From Bacteroidota bacterium (lineage in GTDB: Bacteria > Bacteroidota > Bacteroidia > 2-12-FULL-35-15): a DNA stretch of 23,524 bases. The position numbers and the translations under genes are program-made. Under the pieces are notes generated by a model. The model was not told the origin of the DNA, did not search any database, and worked only from the letters and a program-made list of their open reading frames with translations. Below are positions 1 through 9,437 of this stretch, one piece after another. The stretch spans positions 1 to 23,524 of the forward strand of contig JADJHE010000038.1 of the NCBI GenBank assembly GCA_016707685.1. The letters run 5' to 3'. Every line of letters starts with the position of its first letter. The stretch's first letter is position 1.

Positions 1-199
1 AATACATAACATTCAAAGGAAAATGTTTTGTAATTGTGTTAATTACTGCATCTCGTTGTTTGTCTTTGTAAATAAATTCTCTTTGGTATGGTGGTCTTAT
101 ATCCAACTTGCCACCAAAACCAACAACGCCATTCTCAGCATTGTCTTCAAAGCCGCCGATAATTCCACTTATCGTAATTTCTTTAAGTTCTATGTTCAT
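1..199 (-). CDS. DUF262 (GmrSD/ParB-like) protein, N-terminal part, cut by window edge
   Basis: The minus strand is open from an ATG at 199 to the window edge (66 residues). It begins MNIELKEITISGIIGGFED and contains LDIRPPYQREFIYKDKQRD followed by a hydrophobic FPLNVMY stretch. That pattern (P-YQR-W/F, then K..D..I..I) is the start of DUF262, a ParB/sulfiredoxin-like NTPase domain found in GmrSD-type restriction endonucleases, often joined to an HNH nuclease. The start ATG overlaps the stop of the upstream methyltransferase gene (ATGA), so the two are probably translationally coupled. Taken with the EcoRI-type methyltransferase upstream, it may be the endonuclease half of a restriction-modification pair; that role is inferred. 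The catalytic C-terminal half is outside the window. Confidence 0.75.
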   Translation of the reverse strand, partial: MNIELKEITISGIIGGFEDNAENGVVGFGGKLDIRPPYQREFIYKDKQRDAVINTITKHFPLNVMY

Positions 200-1184
200 A
201 ATCTTTTATTCTTAATTACTATTCTCACATAAATAGGATTTCCATTTACTTGTGATAAGTATTTACCTTGTGTTTCTGCTGTCGGACCTTCAAGTATTCT
301 ATATCTATTTAATCCGTCAATAATTTCAAGTGCTCTGGGGTTGTTACTTGTCTAAAAATGTTATTGAACTCCCATATTTCCTTTATAATCCATTAAGATA
401 TCTTTTGTTTATCAACATTAATTCCATCAAAATGGTCATCATTTTGGATATTCTTCCGGTGTGTAATTTTATAAAGAATTAAATCTTCGTGTCGTTTGTT
501 TATGTCAAGGTTTGTAAACCAATGCACCTGAAACTCTTATCATTCCTTCTTTTTGTCAGAAGCAGTAGCGTAGTTTTCATATTGAGTGTTTATAAAATGT
601 CCTGCACCACCTGTAAAACCGAAGCCAAGCCAAAGTTTATTGTCTTTGATTAGCTTAAAAATTTCTTTATAGGTTATAGCGTTTTGGTGTCCAACGATTA
701 CAAATTTTTTGTCGTACTCTACAAGTTGAGCAACATATTCTCTAAAAAGTGAAAAAGGGGGATTGGTAACAACTATGTCCGCTTGTTTTAGAAGTTCAAT
801 ACATTCTGCACTTCTAAAATCTCCATCGCCTTTTAAGTGTTTAATTCCAATTTCTTCTGGGTTAGGCACATTGTCGCCATTTTTGTCGCCATCGTATTCT
901 AAATAAATTGCTCTTTCAGATTCATTTTTGCTGAATAAATCCATATCTTGGCTTTTGTAGCAAGTTGCAATAAGTTTTAGTCCAAACTTTTCAAAGTTAT
1001 ATGAGAAAAAATGAAAGAAATTACTAACTCTTGGGTCGTCACAATTACATAAAACTACTTTGTCTTTAAAGTGCTTTTTATAATGCTTCAACTCTTTTTC
1101 AATGTCAGAAAGTTGAGTATAAAACTCGTCTTTTTTGGCAGTACTTGCTTTTCTTAAATTTAAATTTGCCGATTTTTTTGCCAT
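196..1184 (-). CDS. EcoRI-type adenine-specific DNA methyltransferase (frameshifted near the 3' end)
   Basis: The N-terminal 214 residues are open. They carry KDEFYTQLSDIEKEL, VVLCNCDDPRVSNFF (SAM-binding region of the M.EcoRI family) and the catalytic VVTNPPFSLF (NPPF motif IV), typical of the EcoRI_methylase family of N6-adenine methyltransferases. An in-frame stop falls at 540-542. The family C-terminus resumes in other frames: GMIRVSGA, then FTNLDINKRHEDLILYK, then MDYKGNMGV, then ALEIIDGLNRYRILEG, ending NPIYVRIVIKNKRL with TGA at 196-198. At least four single-base shifts are needed (near 545, 521, and between 340 and 420). The repaired length of about 330 residues matches the family. 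Start is ATG at 1184; a TTG one codon upstream is also possible. The stop overlaps the DUF262 start. Confidence 0.8.
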
Positions 1185-1210
1185 CAATTTTGTTTCTGTA
1201 TGTTAAGTTG

Positions 1211-1218
1211 CAAATTTA
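1211..1218 (-). promoter_or_regulatory. Possible Bacteroidota -7 promoter box
   Basis: On the minus strand this reads TAAATTTG, matching the Bacteroidota -7 consensus TAnnTTTG, 26 bases before the methyltransferase start and inside the leader between the attC-like site and the gene. No clear TTTG -33 element sits at the expected distance, so the call rests on one short motif. Confidence 0.3.
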
Positions 1219-1279
1219 CGATTTTAATTTTTGTTATTTGTCTGTCTGTTGAAGTTAGTACGGTCTCTCTTGGCATTGG

Positions 1280-1412
1280 GCATAACGTTTCGGGGCTTTG
1301 CGAAGGTGGCGATTTTTACCATTAAACTTCAATCGAAGCACTAAATTTTGATTAACCTCTTTACTGTCATACGAAGCAATGCACCGCCACTTTTGCAAAA
1401 CCGCTGTTACCA
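1280..1412 (-). repeat. attC-like recombination site 1 (133 bp)
   Basis: On the minus strand the site runs from box TGGTAAC (R''-like) to box GTTATGC (R'-like). Its arms TTTTGCAAAAGTGGCG and CGCCACCTTCGCAAAG pair imperfectly, with an unpaired spacer next to each outer box. The DUF5655 gene stops 4 nt before the site, the tight spacing usual for an integron cassette. The terminal region has two related half-units starting at 1319 and 1356 (37 nt apart). The R'' box complements the start of its own cassette (GTTAGCA at site 2) at 6 of 7 positions, better than it complements its own R' box (4 of 7). Confidence 0.75.
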
Positions 1413-1416
1413 CGCG

Positions 1417-2334
1417 TTATTTTTTGTTTTTCTTCAATGATTGCTTTATTAAACTCATTATATATTCAATGTCTTCGTCTGTTCGTATTTGTATTTCATA
1501 GTCTCCATTTCCCCAATGTCCAACCGAAGAAACGTCTCTTGTTATTCCTTTTGGGTCGTCAAGTTGTCCTTGTTGTAAATTGAGCCATAATTTCAGACCG
1601 TTTTTTTGAATGTGAATGTCAACCACATTAGAACTTGCAACGAAAGCAATATAAAATTTCTTTGGTTTAACTTCCAAACTGTCGAGATTAAGGATAGCAC
1701 TTTTTACTCTTTCATAAAGTTCCTTTGTTTCTTCTGTCGCTTTTTCTAAATGCTCTTGTTCTGTATAAACTTTAATTTCTCTTGTTACCTTCTCAATGTT
1801 TTCGTCTTGTCTGCTGATTGTTTTTACACTTTCCTGAGCACCTGATGTTTGAATTTGGTTGTAGTTTACTGTCTTGTTGTTATAGCGTTTAATTTCCCAA
1901 AGTTCAATTGGTAGGTCTTTGAAATTAATGGCTTCTTTTTGGTAAGTCGTAAAACTTGGTGAAATAAAAAGAACTCTTGATTGCGACCAATCAATGTCGT
2001 CTCTTTTTAATGTGTCTTTATTGTTTTCGTTATACTCAAGTATGAAGTCTGCTTTATTATTAAGCATTAAAGATAGGTAGGCATAACCTTGGTCAATTAC
2101 ACTAAAGTTTTTATCTCTTTTATACTCAATAATTACAAAACTTGCAGAGTCCTTGTCAAAAGCCAAAGTGTCAATTCGGAAGTTGTTTAAACCAAATTCT
2201 GAACGAACAAATTCAAGTCCGAAAATTGTTTTTATGTTCTTTTCTGTCAAGTCTTGAATTTCCTTTTCAAGTTTGAATGGAAGTTCCTTGATTTGTTCTA
2301 AGTTGTCGTTATTCTCTATTTTAAAAAGTGCCAT
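1417..2334 (-). CDS. PD-(D/E)XK nuclease-like protein with C-terminal DUF5655
   Basis: Intact 305-residue reading frame. Residues ~50-75 hold FRIDTLAFD followed by FVIIEYKRDK, the D...ExK signature of a PD-(D/E)XK nuclease-like fold. The middle (~165-205) is polar and probably a linker. The C-terminal ~100 residues (KSAILNLDSLEVKPKKFYIA ... VSSVGHWGNGDYEIQI) resemble DUF5655, a domain of unknown function often attached to DUF91/NucS-like nuclease folds. Its ATG overlaps the stop of the glycosylase gene by one base (TAATG), so both are probably cotranslated. The stop lies 4 nt from attC-like site 1. A DNA-binding or nuclease role is inferred; whether it cleaves DNA cannot be judged from sequence. 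A lysine-rich tail (KKNKK) closes the protein. Confidence 0.75.
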   Translation of the reverse strand: MALFKIENNDNLEQIKELPFKLEKEIQDLTEKNIKTIFGLEFVRSEFGLNNFRIDTLAFDKDSASFVIIEYKRDKNFSVIDQGYAYLSLMLNNKADFILEYNENNKDTLKRDDIDWSQSRVLFISPSFTTYQKEAINFKDLPIELWEIKRYNNKTVNYNQIQTSGAQESVKTISRQDENIEKVTREIKVYTEQEHLEKATEETKELYERVKSAILNLDSLEVKPKKFYIAFVASSNVVDIHIQKNGLKLWLNLQQGQLDDPKGITRDVSSVGHWGNGDYEIQIRTDEDIEYIMSLIKQSLKKNKK

Positions 2335-2949
2335 TATATCGTCATTTCGTTATTTAAGCCTGTAATGAATTGATTCTTTCCACCATTTGCAGGGTGTCTA
2401 ACATAAGTGGTTTGGATTCCTATGTCAGATAATTGTGATTCAGGTTTTCTTCCTAAAGCTAATATTTTCTGGATTTCAAATATCTCTAATAATTCAATTA
2501 GAAAACTTTTTCCTTCTTCAAGTTCTGTCTGATTAGGTGTTCTGTTAGTTTGAATGTTGTCAGCAGAGTGTGGATGAAAAGGAAAGATATTCCAAATCAA
2601 AGGCTTTTCTTTAAGAAGCGATAATTCAGACCATACAATAGTTGCTGAGATTTCACTTTCAAGTTTCCTTTTTCATTAATAAACTGTATTGGTTCATTTT
2701 TAAGAAAGGATTTTCAAAAAGCACTCTTTCGCTTGTAAATGCAATTCCTGAAAGTCTACAACCTTTGTAACCTGGTGCTTCACCTAAAATTAAAAATCTC
2801 GGATTGACAGCCTTCATTTTATTCAGATAAACTCTCAAGTTGTTTTTTCTTATTTCACTTTCTCGACTGTCGCCAAAGTAAAGGTTAGTCGTCCCGTTGG
2901 TTTTTGGAACACTTGAAAGTCTTGATATGAAAGTGTCAATTTTATTCAA
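2334..2949 (-). CDS. Uracil-DNA glycosylase superfamily protein (one frameshift)
   Basis: Removes uracil or a related damaged base from DNA, by family. The first frame (TTG start at 2949) contains FLILGEAPGYKGCRLSGIAF, the GEAPG motif of UDG-fold enzymes, and FTSERVLF. The second frame contains WNIFPFHPH, NRTPN and the late motif RHPANGG. The join is in the AAA run at 2664-2666: removing one A gives MKKELESEISATIVWSEL continuing into KEKPLIWNIFPF, the expected family order. Repaired length is ~204 residues. The start sits only 23 nt inside the cassette boundary at 2973 and no in-frame ATG precedes it, so TTG is the best start. The stop overlaps the DUF5655 gene start. The exact UDG family is not certain. 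Confidence 0.8.
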
Positions 2950-2972
2950 TGCTGTGTCTTTTTTATAATGCG

Positions 2973-3105
2973 TGCTAACGGTTTTGGCGCTTGGCGAAGG
3001 TGGCGATTTTCACCACAAATGTTGATGCGGAGAACCAATCTTTGATTAACCACAAATGTGTCTGCGGAGCACTGAACCGCCACTTTTGCCAAACGCCTGT
3101 TATGC
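2973..3105 (-). repeat. attC-like recombination site 2 (133 bp)
   Basis: Minus-strand boxes are GCATAAC (R''-like) and GTTAGCA (R'-like). Inner arms are complementary: GGTGGCG near 3000 pairs with CGCCAC near 3080, and CTTGGC pairs with GCCAA. A direct duplication of about 23 bp (3013-3035 and 3050-3072, both starting CCACAAATGT, four mismatches) forms the terminal region. The R'' box is an exact 7/7 complement of the R' box of site 3, which marks the other end of the same 5.3-kb cassette. Confidence 0.78.
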
Positions 3106-3169
3106 CTTCGTTCTTCTTTCTCGGTCGTTATTTGTCGGTCCATTTTACTTTGTCGTGGTGCGTTGGCTT

Positions 3170-3233
3170 GGTGGCTCTTTTGCATTTTTTTGGTTGGCTT
3201 TGTGCGTTTGGTAAAAAATGCAAAAGTGCCACC
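3170..3233 (-). repeat. Second-family hairpin, downstream of the AlkB-like gene
   Basis: Arms 3170-3190 and 3213-3233 are 21-bp inverted repeats with one mismatch (outer GGTGGC/GCCACC, inner TTTTGCATTTTTT/AAAAAATGCAAAA), with a 22-nt loop. The family shares GGCTCTTTT on one arm and a GTGCC-type end on the other with the hairpins near 11062, 8237 and 23470. It lies between the AlkB-like stop (3245) and attC-like site 2. It could act as a terminator, but the T-run is inside the stem rather than after it. Confidence 0.6.
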
Positions 3234-3244
3234 AAAAGCGTTGG

Positions 3245-3870
3245 CTATTTGTCGTTAATAATTACTTTTCTGAATGTTATTGAAACTCGTCTTTGTCGTT
3301 TATGTAATTGTCCGTTAAACTTATCTGATTTTCGTCCAACAATTCCGTGATACCAACTAAATCGAGATTCGTCTGTCATTACGATTAGAGTACGTGGCAT
3401 AATCAAAAACGGGATTTTGTCTTGTTCGATACTTGTCTGCTCTTTTTGAAAATTCATTACACATTGTCCACCTAATGAAATGGAAATAATTGTGTCGCCA
3501 AAACAAGGCTCACAGTCTATATGCGCTGCAATTCCTTGGTCGTCTATGTATTCATTTATTATGGCTTGGTCAGGAACAAAGTCAATTATCTTTTGTTCTT
3601 TCAATCGTTCGCACAAAAATATTAACCACGTTGGAATTTCGCCAATGAAAAACGTTTGGTCTATTCGTCTTGCTTTATAGTCATATTTGTAACCGTAATG
3701 TTGAACTCGTCTTTTAAGTCAGTAAGCCAATTTGAATTGTCAATGTTGTTTAATAATGCAATCTCTTCTTCCTTGCTAATAAAATCAAACAGGATTTTTA
3801 GCCCTTTAATTTGTTGGGCGTTTTCCAAAGTAACTTCTTTGTCCGATTTTGTATATCCAAATAAATCCAT
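3245..3870 (-). CDS. AlkB-like 2OG-Fe(II) dioxygenase (one frameshift)
   Basis: By family, it repairs alkylated bases by oxidative demethylation with 2-oxoglutarate and Fe(II). Two frames join at the AAAA run 3712-3715: adding one A gives NWLTDLKRRVQHYGYKYDYK, then ARRIDQTFFIGEIPTWL, a canonical AlkB stretch. Downstream are the Fe ligands H-x-D in AAHIDCEP, the distal His in RFSWYHGI and the 2OG-binding arginines in KRQRRVSITFRK. Repaired length is ~208 residues, normal for bacterial AlkB homologues. It starts 3 nt after the helicase-methyltransferase stop, so the two are one transcription unit. It ends 139 nt before attC-like site 2, with a hairpin between. Its presence with a nuclease/helicase suggests nucleic-acid repair or handling of modified phage DNA (inference). 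Confidence 0.85.
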
Positions 3871-3873
3871 TTC

Positions 3874-6800
3874 TTAATTACTTAACAATTCATAATAAAC
3901 TTCTTCCGACTTGTCAAAGTTACTCATAATTGCATTTTTGTAAATTACCTTTTCTGTTTTTGGAAATTCAGTTACACTTTGTAAACGTGGAACTAACTTT
4001 TTGAAAATAACGTAACTTCTGTTTCTTTTTTCCAATGATGAGTTTTGAAAAACCAAAACAAACTTGTTTAATGGATATTTGTCAATTAGTGTGTTTACTT
4101 TTTCTGCAATTCTTTCTGTGTCGTCTTTGGATAGGTTTCCAAACAAGTATGAAAAGTTTAGAATTACTGTGTTTGAAAGCGTGAAAATACTTTCAAAATA
4201 GCTTTCAGAAATATCGTTAAGCGTTTTCACAAACTGGAACCTTTGTATCACGACTGAACAAATCTGATTCCGAAAAACTCTTTTGCCTTGTTGAGCATTG
4301 CACTTGAAATATCAATACCAACGTAATCAAAATGAAAATTTGGAATTGAAATGAAACTTTGATTAAAGGCTAATCCAGATGTTAAAGGACCACAACCAAA
4401 ATCAATAAAAGCAATTCGGTTATTACTGTTTGAAATAGCCGAATTGAAATAGTCGTGAAAGCTCTTGTAAATTGCCAATGAACTAAAATAATGCTTTCGC
4501 ATATTGTAGAAACAGTACAAGTTTACTTTGTCTGCTGAACTATGCTCTAATGTAGCTTGGTCAAAGTTTGTTCTGCCGTATTCAATAATATTATTTCGGA
4601 TATAGTCATTGTTGTAACCGTATAAAATATTTGGATACTGCGTTCTGCTATCGGCTTTTATTTGCTGTATAACAACTTTATCAAATACTGAAACAAAACT
4701 TTGTTCAGGTTCATACACTTTTCCTCCTATTTCAATATCTGTGTCGGGTTCTTCGACAATAAAATTTCCTTTTAAAAATTCTTCTGGTCGTTCTTTAACA
4801 TAACCCGATTTTGAACGAATAAACTCTATGAAACGATAATATGTAAGGTTGTTTGTAAGGATTGACGGATTACCAATTACAAAAAGTTGCTTTTTGGCTC
4901 TTGTAATCGCTACATTCAATTTTCTGTCAATAATCTGTCCTTCATCTTCAATGTTATTAGATGCTAAAAAGTCTAATTGATAATATTGGTTAATGCTGAA
5001 TGAGTAAATGATAATATCTCGTTGAGAACCTTGGAAACGCTCAACCGTGTCAACTGTAATGTTATTAAGTTCGGGAATGTTCAAGTCGTGAATTTCCCTT
5101 CTAATCAATGCAATTTGACTTCTGTAAGGCGTGATAATTCCAATTGTTTCAACTGGCGAAAATCTGAGATTGTTGGCTTGGTATAAATCAAAAAATTGTT
5201 TTACAAGTTCTTTAATAATTTTCGCTTCGTAAGTGTTGGTTTTATTGGTTTTATCTGCTTTGTGCTTTTCCGAAGGAATAAATGCAATGCGTTTTGTAGC
5301 AATAAGTTTTTGAAAAGAATTTCCATTTTCAAATTTACTACATTCTAAATTTGAACTTTGGTGCAAAGTTGGAACAGCGTCAAGTTGACTGTTGTAAAAC
5401 GAATAGTTGGGAAACAAAGCAATATCGGGGTGCATTCTTCCTTGTTTGTGCAACATTCCCCAAATTAATGATTTTTTATCAGACTTGTGCAGATTGTAAA
5501 GTCGTTCAAAAAGCGAATTTTTTCTATCCGATAATCCAATTTGATTTAATGTTTGGCTTGTAACTTTTGATGATTCTTCATTTTGCAAAACAACCGCAGG
5601 TAATTGTTTGTGGTCGCCAATTAAAACAAACTTGTCAATCGCATTTCCGCCATTTGCATTTTTTGCAGAGAGAATTCCGACAAGACTTGGTTCTAATATT
5701 TGAGATGCTTCGTCAATTATGGCAACTTGAAATTGTTTTAACTTAAAAAGTTCCGTTTTATTTGAAAGAGAGGAAACCGTTCCAACAAAAATTCTGTGTT
5801 TTTGAATTTCCGCTTTAACTTCATTTCTGTTTTCGCAATGCTCAATTACTTTTTCAAGCAACCTTTTTCTGTGTCTTGGTTCATAAGATAATTCTGAACC
5901 AATTCTGATATACGATGGATTATCTTTTACATTATTCAATGCGTCACAAATTTCATCAACCGCACGATTTGTATAAGACAGCAATAAAATGTTAGTGGTT
6001 GGTTCGCAGTAAAATTCTTCTACCATTGATTTTAATGCAAGCGAAGTCTTGCCAGTTCCAGGCGGACCAATCAACAAGAAATAATCTTTTGCAATTTTAG
6101 CTTTGTAAACAATTTGCTGAATTTCCTTTGTTTCATAGACGTTTTCCATATAATTGGTTTCGTCTTGTCTAGGTTGTCTTTGGTTCAATAATAAATCTTT
6201 TCTGTCTTGATTTGCTTGTAAAAACGCATACAAACTACGATACATTGAATTGTATGACGAATCTAAAAAGTCGTGTTCAACGGCATAATTACTGGCTTGT
6301 GGTAAAACAGATTGATTACGTTGTTTGTAGCGGATACGTATTTTTATTTCAGTTGGTGTAAGTTCCTCAATAGAACCTTTAAAAATTTGTTTGTTGGTTA
6401 CGTTGTCTTTTTTATCGTTCCGTTCATACAGAATTACAATATCGCCTTGTCTGAAATTGGGTAAAAAATCGTGTTCGTAAGTTGGTATTTTTAATTTGAT
6501 TGTAGGCAAGTCTGTTTCTGACAAATTTTCTATAATAGACAAATCTGTTAGAATTTGTCCTGCTTCAAATTTTTCTTCCAATGATGAAAGCCAAAGCGAA
6601 GAAATACCTTTTGTGCTGTCGTATTCTGTGTCGCCTGCTTTTGAAATGTAGTGTTCTTTTGTTACAAAAGAATATAAACTGTGAAAATATTCCGCTTCTA
6701 GTTGGCTTGCATTTTCAATAAACGATTTGAAATGAGTTATCTGTGGAATAATCCAATTAACTATAAACTTATCGGTTAGTGGTTTACTTGTAATTAGTGA

Positions 6801-8194
6801 TTCTGGCGAAATGCTATCTAAAATATTTCTTGTTTGTTTCTCTGATTTATCACTTGCAATACTTCTTTCATTGGCAACAATTAAATTACGAATATTCATT
6901 ATTTCTTTTATCGCTGCCATAAATGGTGCAGACCAACGAAGATTTGCATTCGGGTCTGTGTATTTGGAATATAAAATAAATGTGTTCAAATCTCTGAATT
7001 GAACACCCAAAATTTTCTGAATGATAATTTGGTAAATGAACGCCTGACTTTTGTGATTTAATCCAATAAGTTCGGTGTTTGTTTCAGGAAAAGGTGCTTT
7101 TCCTGATGTCAAGTCTATCACGAATTTTTTGCCTTCTTTTGATTGAAGTTGAAGAAAGGCAAGCGGTCCTTGAACGCCTAAATGCTCACAAATAAAATTA
7201 GGTTCTAAAAGTGCATTTTCTCTATCGATTTTCTTTTCAGGAAATACGTTGTTTACAACGTTTTTTATGTTTTGAAATTGGATTTGTGTGTCTTGAAAAA
7301 AGTTTGTATCTATTTCCTCACAAGTCGAGAACTCAAAAGGTGAGGATTTAAATGCTTTTTTGATTGAATCATTATACACAACAGGTGATGTCGGTTTTTC
7401 ATTTACAAATTCATCAAGAAATAAGTTGGCTATATTTCCCAATAAAATGTGTTTGGTGTTTTTTATTGGTTCAAACTTACTTTGGACAAAGTTCAAAGGG
7501 TGTTTCCCATATTCTTTCATACATTCTGCCAAAGAACTTATATCCAAAAGATAATCGGGTTCAAGAATGATTAAATCAGGCAAATAAATTCCTTGCTCAT
7601 CAACGGTTACATCAATAAGATTTAGTTGGCAACCTTTCCATAATTTCCTGATTGTCGTGTTAAATTCTTCGTTGATACCTGAAACGTGATGTTTTATTTT
7701 TATCGGTTCTTCTGTAGGGCTTTCTTCGTCAAAAGCGTAAATGTATTGTTCATCAGTTTCCGAAACTTCTATTCTTATTCGGTCGTATTTTTTACCTTGT
7801 CTTTGTTTTGGTTTGTAATAGTCTGTCTTTGGTAAAACTGGTAATAAAACCGTTGGAATGTCAATGCTGTAAAAGTGATTTAATGCGTTACACAATGCTT
7901 TTAAATTTTGCAAATAATCCTCTTGTGTTGGCTTAAAGTCAGAATGTAAAACATTGTTGGCGTTAATCCTTAATGTGTTTATTTGAAAAGTTTTGCGTCT
8001 GTCAAGATTTGTTTTTCACAAACGTAGTTCAGGCGAGAAAACAGATTTGAAAATTGTATGCTTTCGTTTGTCGTCAGGTCTTTACAAACTCGTTCAAGTA
8101 AGGAACGAAGTTTAGGGTATTTGTCTGTCGTGCTGTTTTGTTCGTTGTGAATTTCAATTAAATCATCAAAGAATTCTATTCCGTTTACATTCAT
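3874..8194 (-). CDS. Giant Dna2-like nuclease / SF1 helicase / methyltransferase fusion (two frameshifts)
   Basis: A repaired protein of about 1440 residues. The N-terminal 71 residues (MNVNGIEFFDDLIEIHNEQ) join the main 1221-residue frame when one T is added at 7986-7989 (AKLF-QINTLRINANNVLHSD). In main-frame numbering, ~residues 255-300 hold VIDLTSGKAP and NHKSQAFIYQ, resembling the D...xxGK and QxxxY motifs of Dna2/RecB/Cas4-type nucleases. Walker A GPPGTGKTSL is near 613, Walker B IIDEASQ near 731, GDHKQLP follows, VDTVERFQGSQRD is near 957, and LNVAITRAKKQL completes a UPF1/Dna2-type SF1 helicase. The C-terminus has AFIDFGCGPLTSG and YVGIDISSAM, motifs I-II of a class I SAM methyltransferase. 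That domain continues in another frame after 4250 (TVILNFSYLFGNL). Cassette partner of the AlkB-like gene. Confidence 0.8.
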
Positions 8195-8236
8195 TATTAG
8201 TCTTTATTTCTTTTGAGAATTGTCGTTGTGGGGTTG

Positions 8237-8299
8237 GGTAAAATTAAATGTGCTGTAAAGAATGTGTGTGCGTGTCTTGGCTTGCATCTTAATTTTGCC
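8237..8299 (-). repeat. Second-family hairpin, upstream of the giant helicase gene
   Basis: Arms 8237-8253 and 8284-8299 pair with small bulges (GGTAAAATTAA against TTAATTTTGCC). The sequence around AAATGTGC resembles the partial hairpin at the right window edge. It lies in the 175-nt leader between attC-like site 3 and the start codon at 8194, in which no gene is otherwise seen. It may be a leader RNA structure or a mobile-unit end. Confidence 0.45.
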
Positions 8300-8369
8300 G
8301 AAGCGTTGGCTTTTCTTTCCGTCATATTTCTGTCGTTCGTTTGTTGCACTGTCGTCTTTTTAGAATGAG

Positions 8370-8502
8370 GCATAACGTTTTTGGGCTTGGCGAAGGTGGG
8401 GTTTAGAAAGTACTAAAGTTCAAATTTAGTACAAAAGCTAATAGAAAGTACAAATGTTCAGCCTAGTACTAAAGCCCCACTTTTGCCAAACCCATGTTGG
8501 CA
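8370..8502 (-). repeat. attC-like recombination site 3 (133 bp)
   Basis: Minus-strand boxes are TGCCAAC (R''-like) and GTTATGC (R'-like). Stem arms are GGTGGGG/CCCCAC and CTTGGC/GCCAA, changed in concert relative to the other copies. The terminal region holds two hairpin-like units, GTACTAAA...TTTAGTAC from 8410 and a second GTAC...GTAC pair from 8448. The beta-lactamase stop lies 4 nt from the R'' box. The R'' box complements the start of its own cassette (GTTGGTG at site 4) at 5 of 7 positions. Confidence 0.75.
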
Positions 8503-8506
8503 GTTT

Positions 8507-9386
8507 TTATTTTTTTGTATAATAGTCCCAAACTACTTTAGTAATGTCTGCGATTATTTCCTCTCCGTCTTTAAATTTTTCGGTCGTGTTATGAACAAAG
8601 ACTGAAATAATGAAATATTTTCCATTAGGAAGTTTCACAATTCCAATATCATTAATTGCTCCTGTTAGTCCTTCATCGTTTGTAAATGAACTACCTGTTC
8701 TATGAGCAACTTCTGTCTTTGTCGGTAATTTCCCTTTAATTCTATTTTGTCCTACCGAAGTTGCTACCATTGTTTTATAAAGAAATTTAGTGGATTTCTT
8801 TGTCAATAGTTTCTTTTTAAGAAAACGTTTTAATAGTTGATTTGAAAAGTTTGGTGTTGTTGTGTTTAGAAATTGTGCATCCCAATTTTGGTGCATTCCT
8901 TCTTCATCATTTTTAATAATGAAATCAGAATTGCCTATAAAATCGTCAACTGTCTTAATACCTCCAACAAGTCGAATTAATATGTCACATAAATTATTAT
9001 CGCTCAATGAAATTGTCCATTGTAAAGCTTCTTTAAGAGAAATTGATATATCTCCATTCGGATATTTTTTTTTCTCTGAATGGGCTCCAAGTATTTTCAA
9101 GCAACTCATTTTTTTTAATGAAAAGCTTTTGGTTTAATGAAAGTTCTCCTTTATCCACTTTATTCAAAACGGTTAAAGCAATATGAAATTTAAAAACACT
9201 AAGCATTGGATAGTGCTTGTTTCCATTAATGCTCAAACTGTCTCCATTTTCTAAATTCAAGATTGAAACACCTACATCGGCTTTTTTTGTTGCAATGATT
9301 TGCTCAATTTTTTGTCGAAGGTCAGTTTGTCCAAAAATTTGAGTATAAAAAAGTGTCACAAAAATTAGTAAGAATAATTTTTTCAT
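8507..9386 (-). CDS. Secreted class A beta-lactamase, subclass A2-like (one frameshift)
   Basis: Hydrolyses beta-lactams in the periplasm, by family. An N-terminal signal peptide (MKKLFLLIFVTLFYTQIFG|Q) is evident. SVFK at ~residues 61-64 is the catalytic Ser-x-x-Lys. SDN follows in SLSDNNLCD. EEGMHQNWDAQF resembles the E166 region of subclass A2 enzymes (CfxA/CblA/PER group), and HRTGSS is the KTG box with Arg in the usual Lys234 place. Two frames join in the 9-base run 9065-9073: removing one base gives SPFREKKYPNGDISISLKEA. Repaired length is ~292 residues, normal for the class. The gene fills a short cassette between sites 4 and 3, with 51 nt before the start and 4 nt after the stop. Substrate range cannot be predicted; the Arg at 234 is a notable deviation. 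Confidence 0.87.
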
Positions 9387-9437
9387 ATTAGGTTTACTAT
9401 AGTCAGTTTATTTTAGTTGTCGGTTCGGTAAAATTGC

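Noticed and set aside
23..232. Plus-strand open frame near the left edge
   Set aside because: It is antisense to the DUF262 start, which has a recognisable family sequence and an overlapping upstream gene.
1280..1412. Element as a MITE with target-site duplication
   Set aside because: The flanking boxes are inverted, not direct, and they match those of the neighbouring element rather than each other, which fits attC and not transposon insertion.
3013..3072. Direct repeats suggesting a CRISPR array
   Set aside because: Only two units, short spacer, and the same arrangement recurs inside all five attC-like sites.
2991..3350. Plus-strand open frame of 119 codons
   Set aside because: It runs through attC-like site 2, a hairpin and the antisense of the AlkB-like gene; no coding features of its own.
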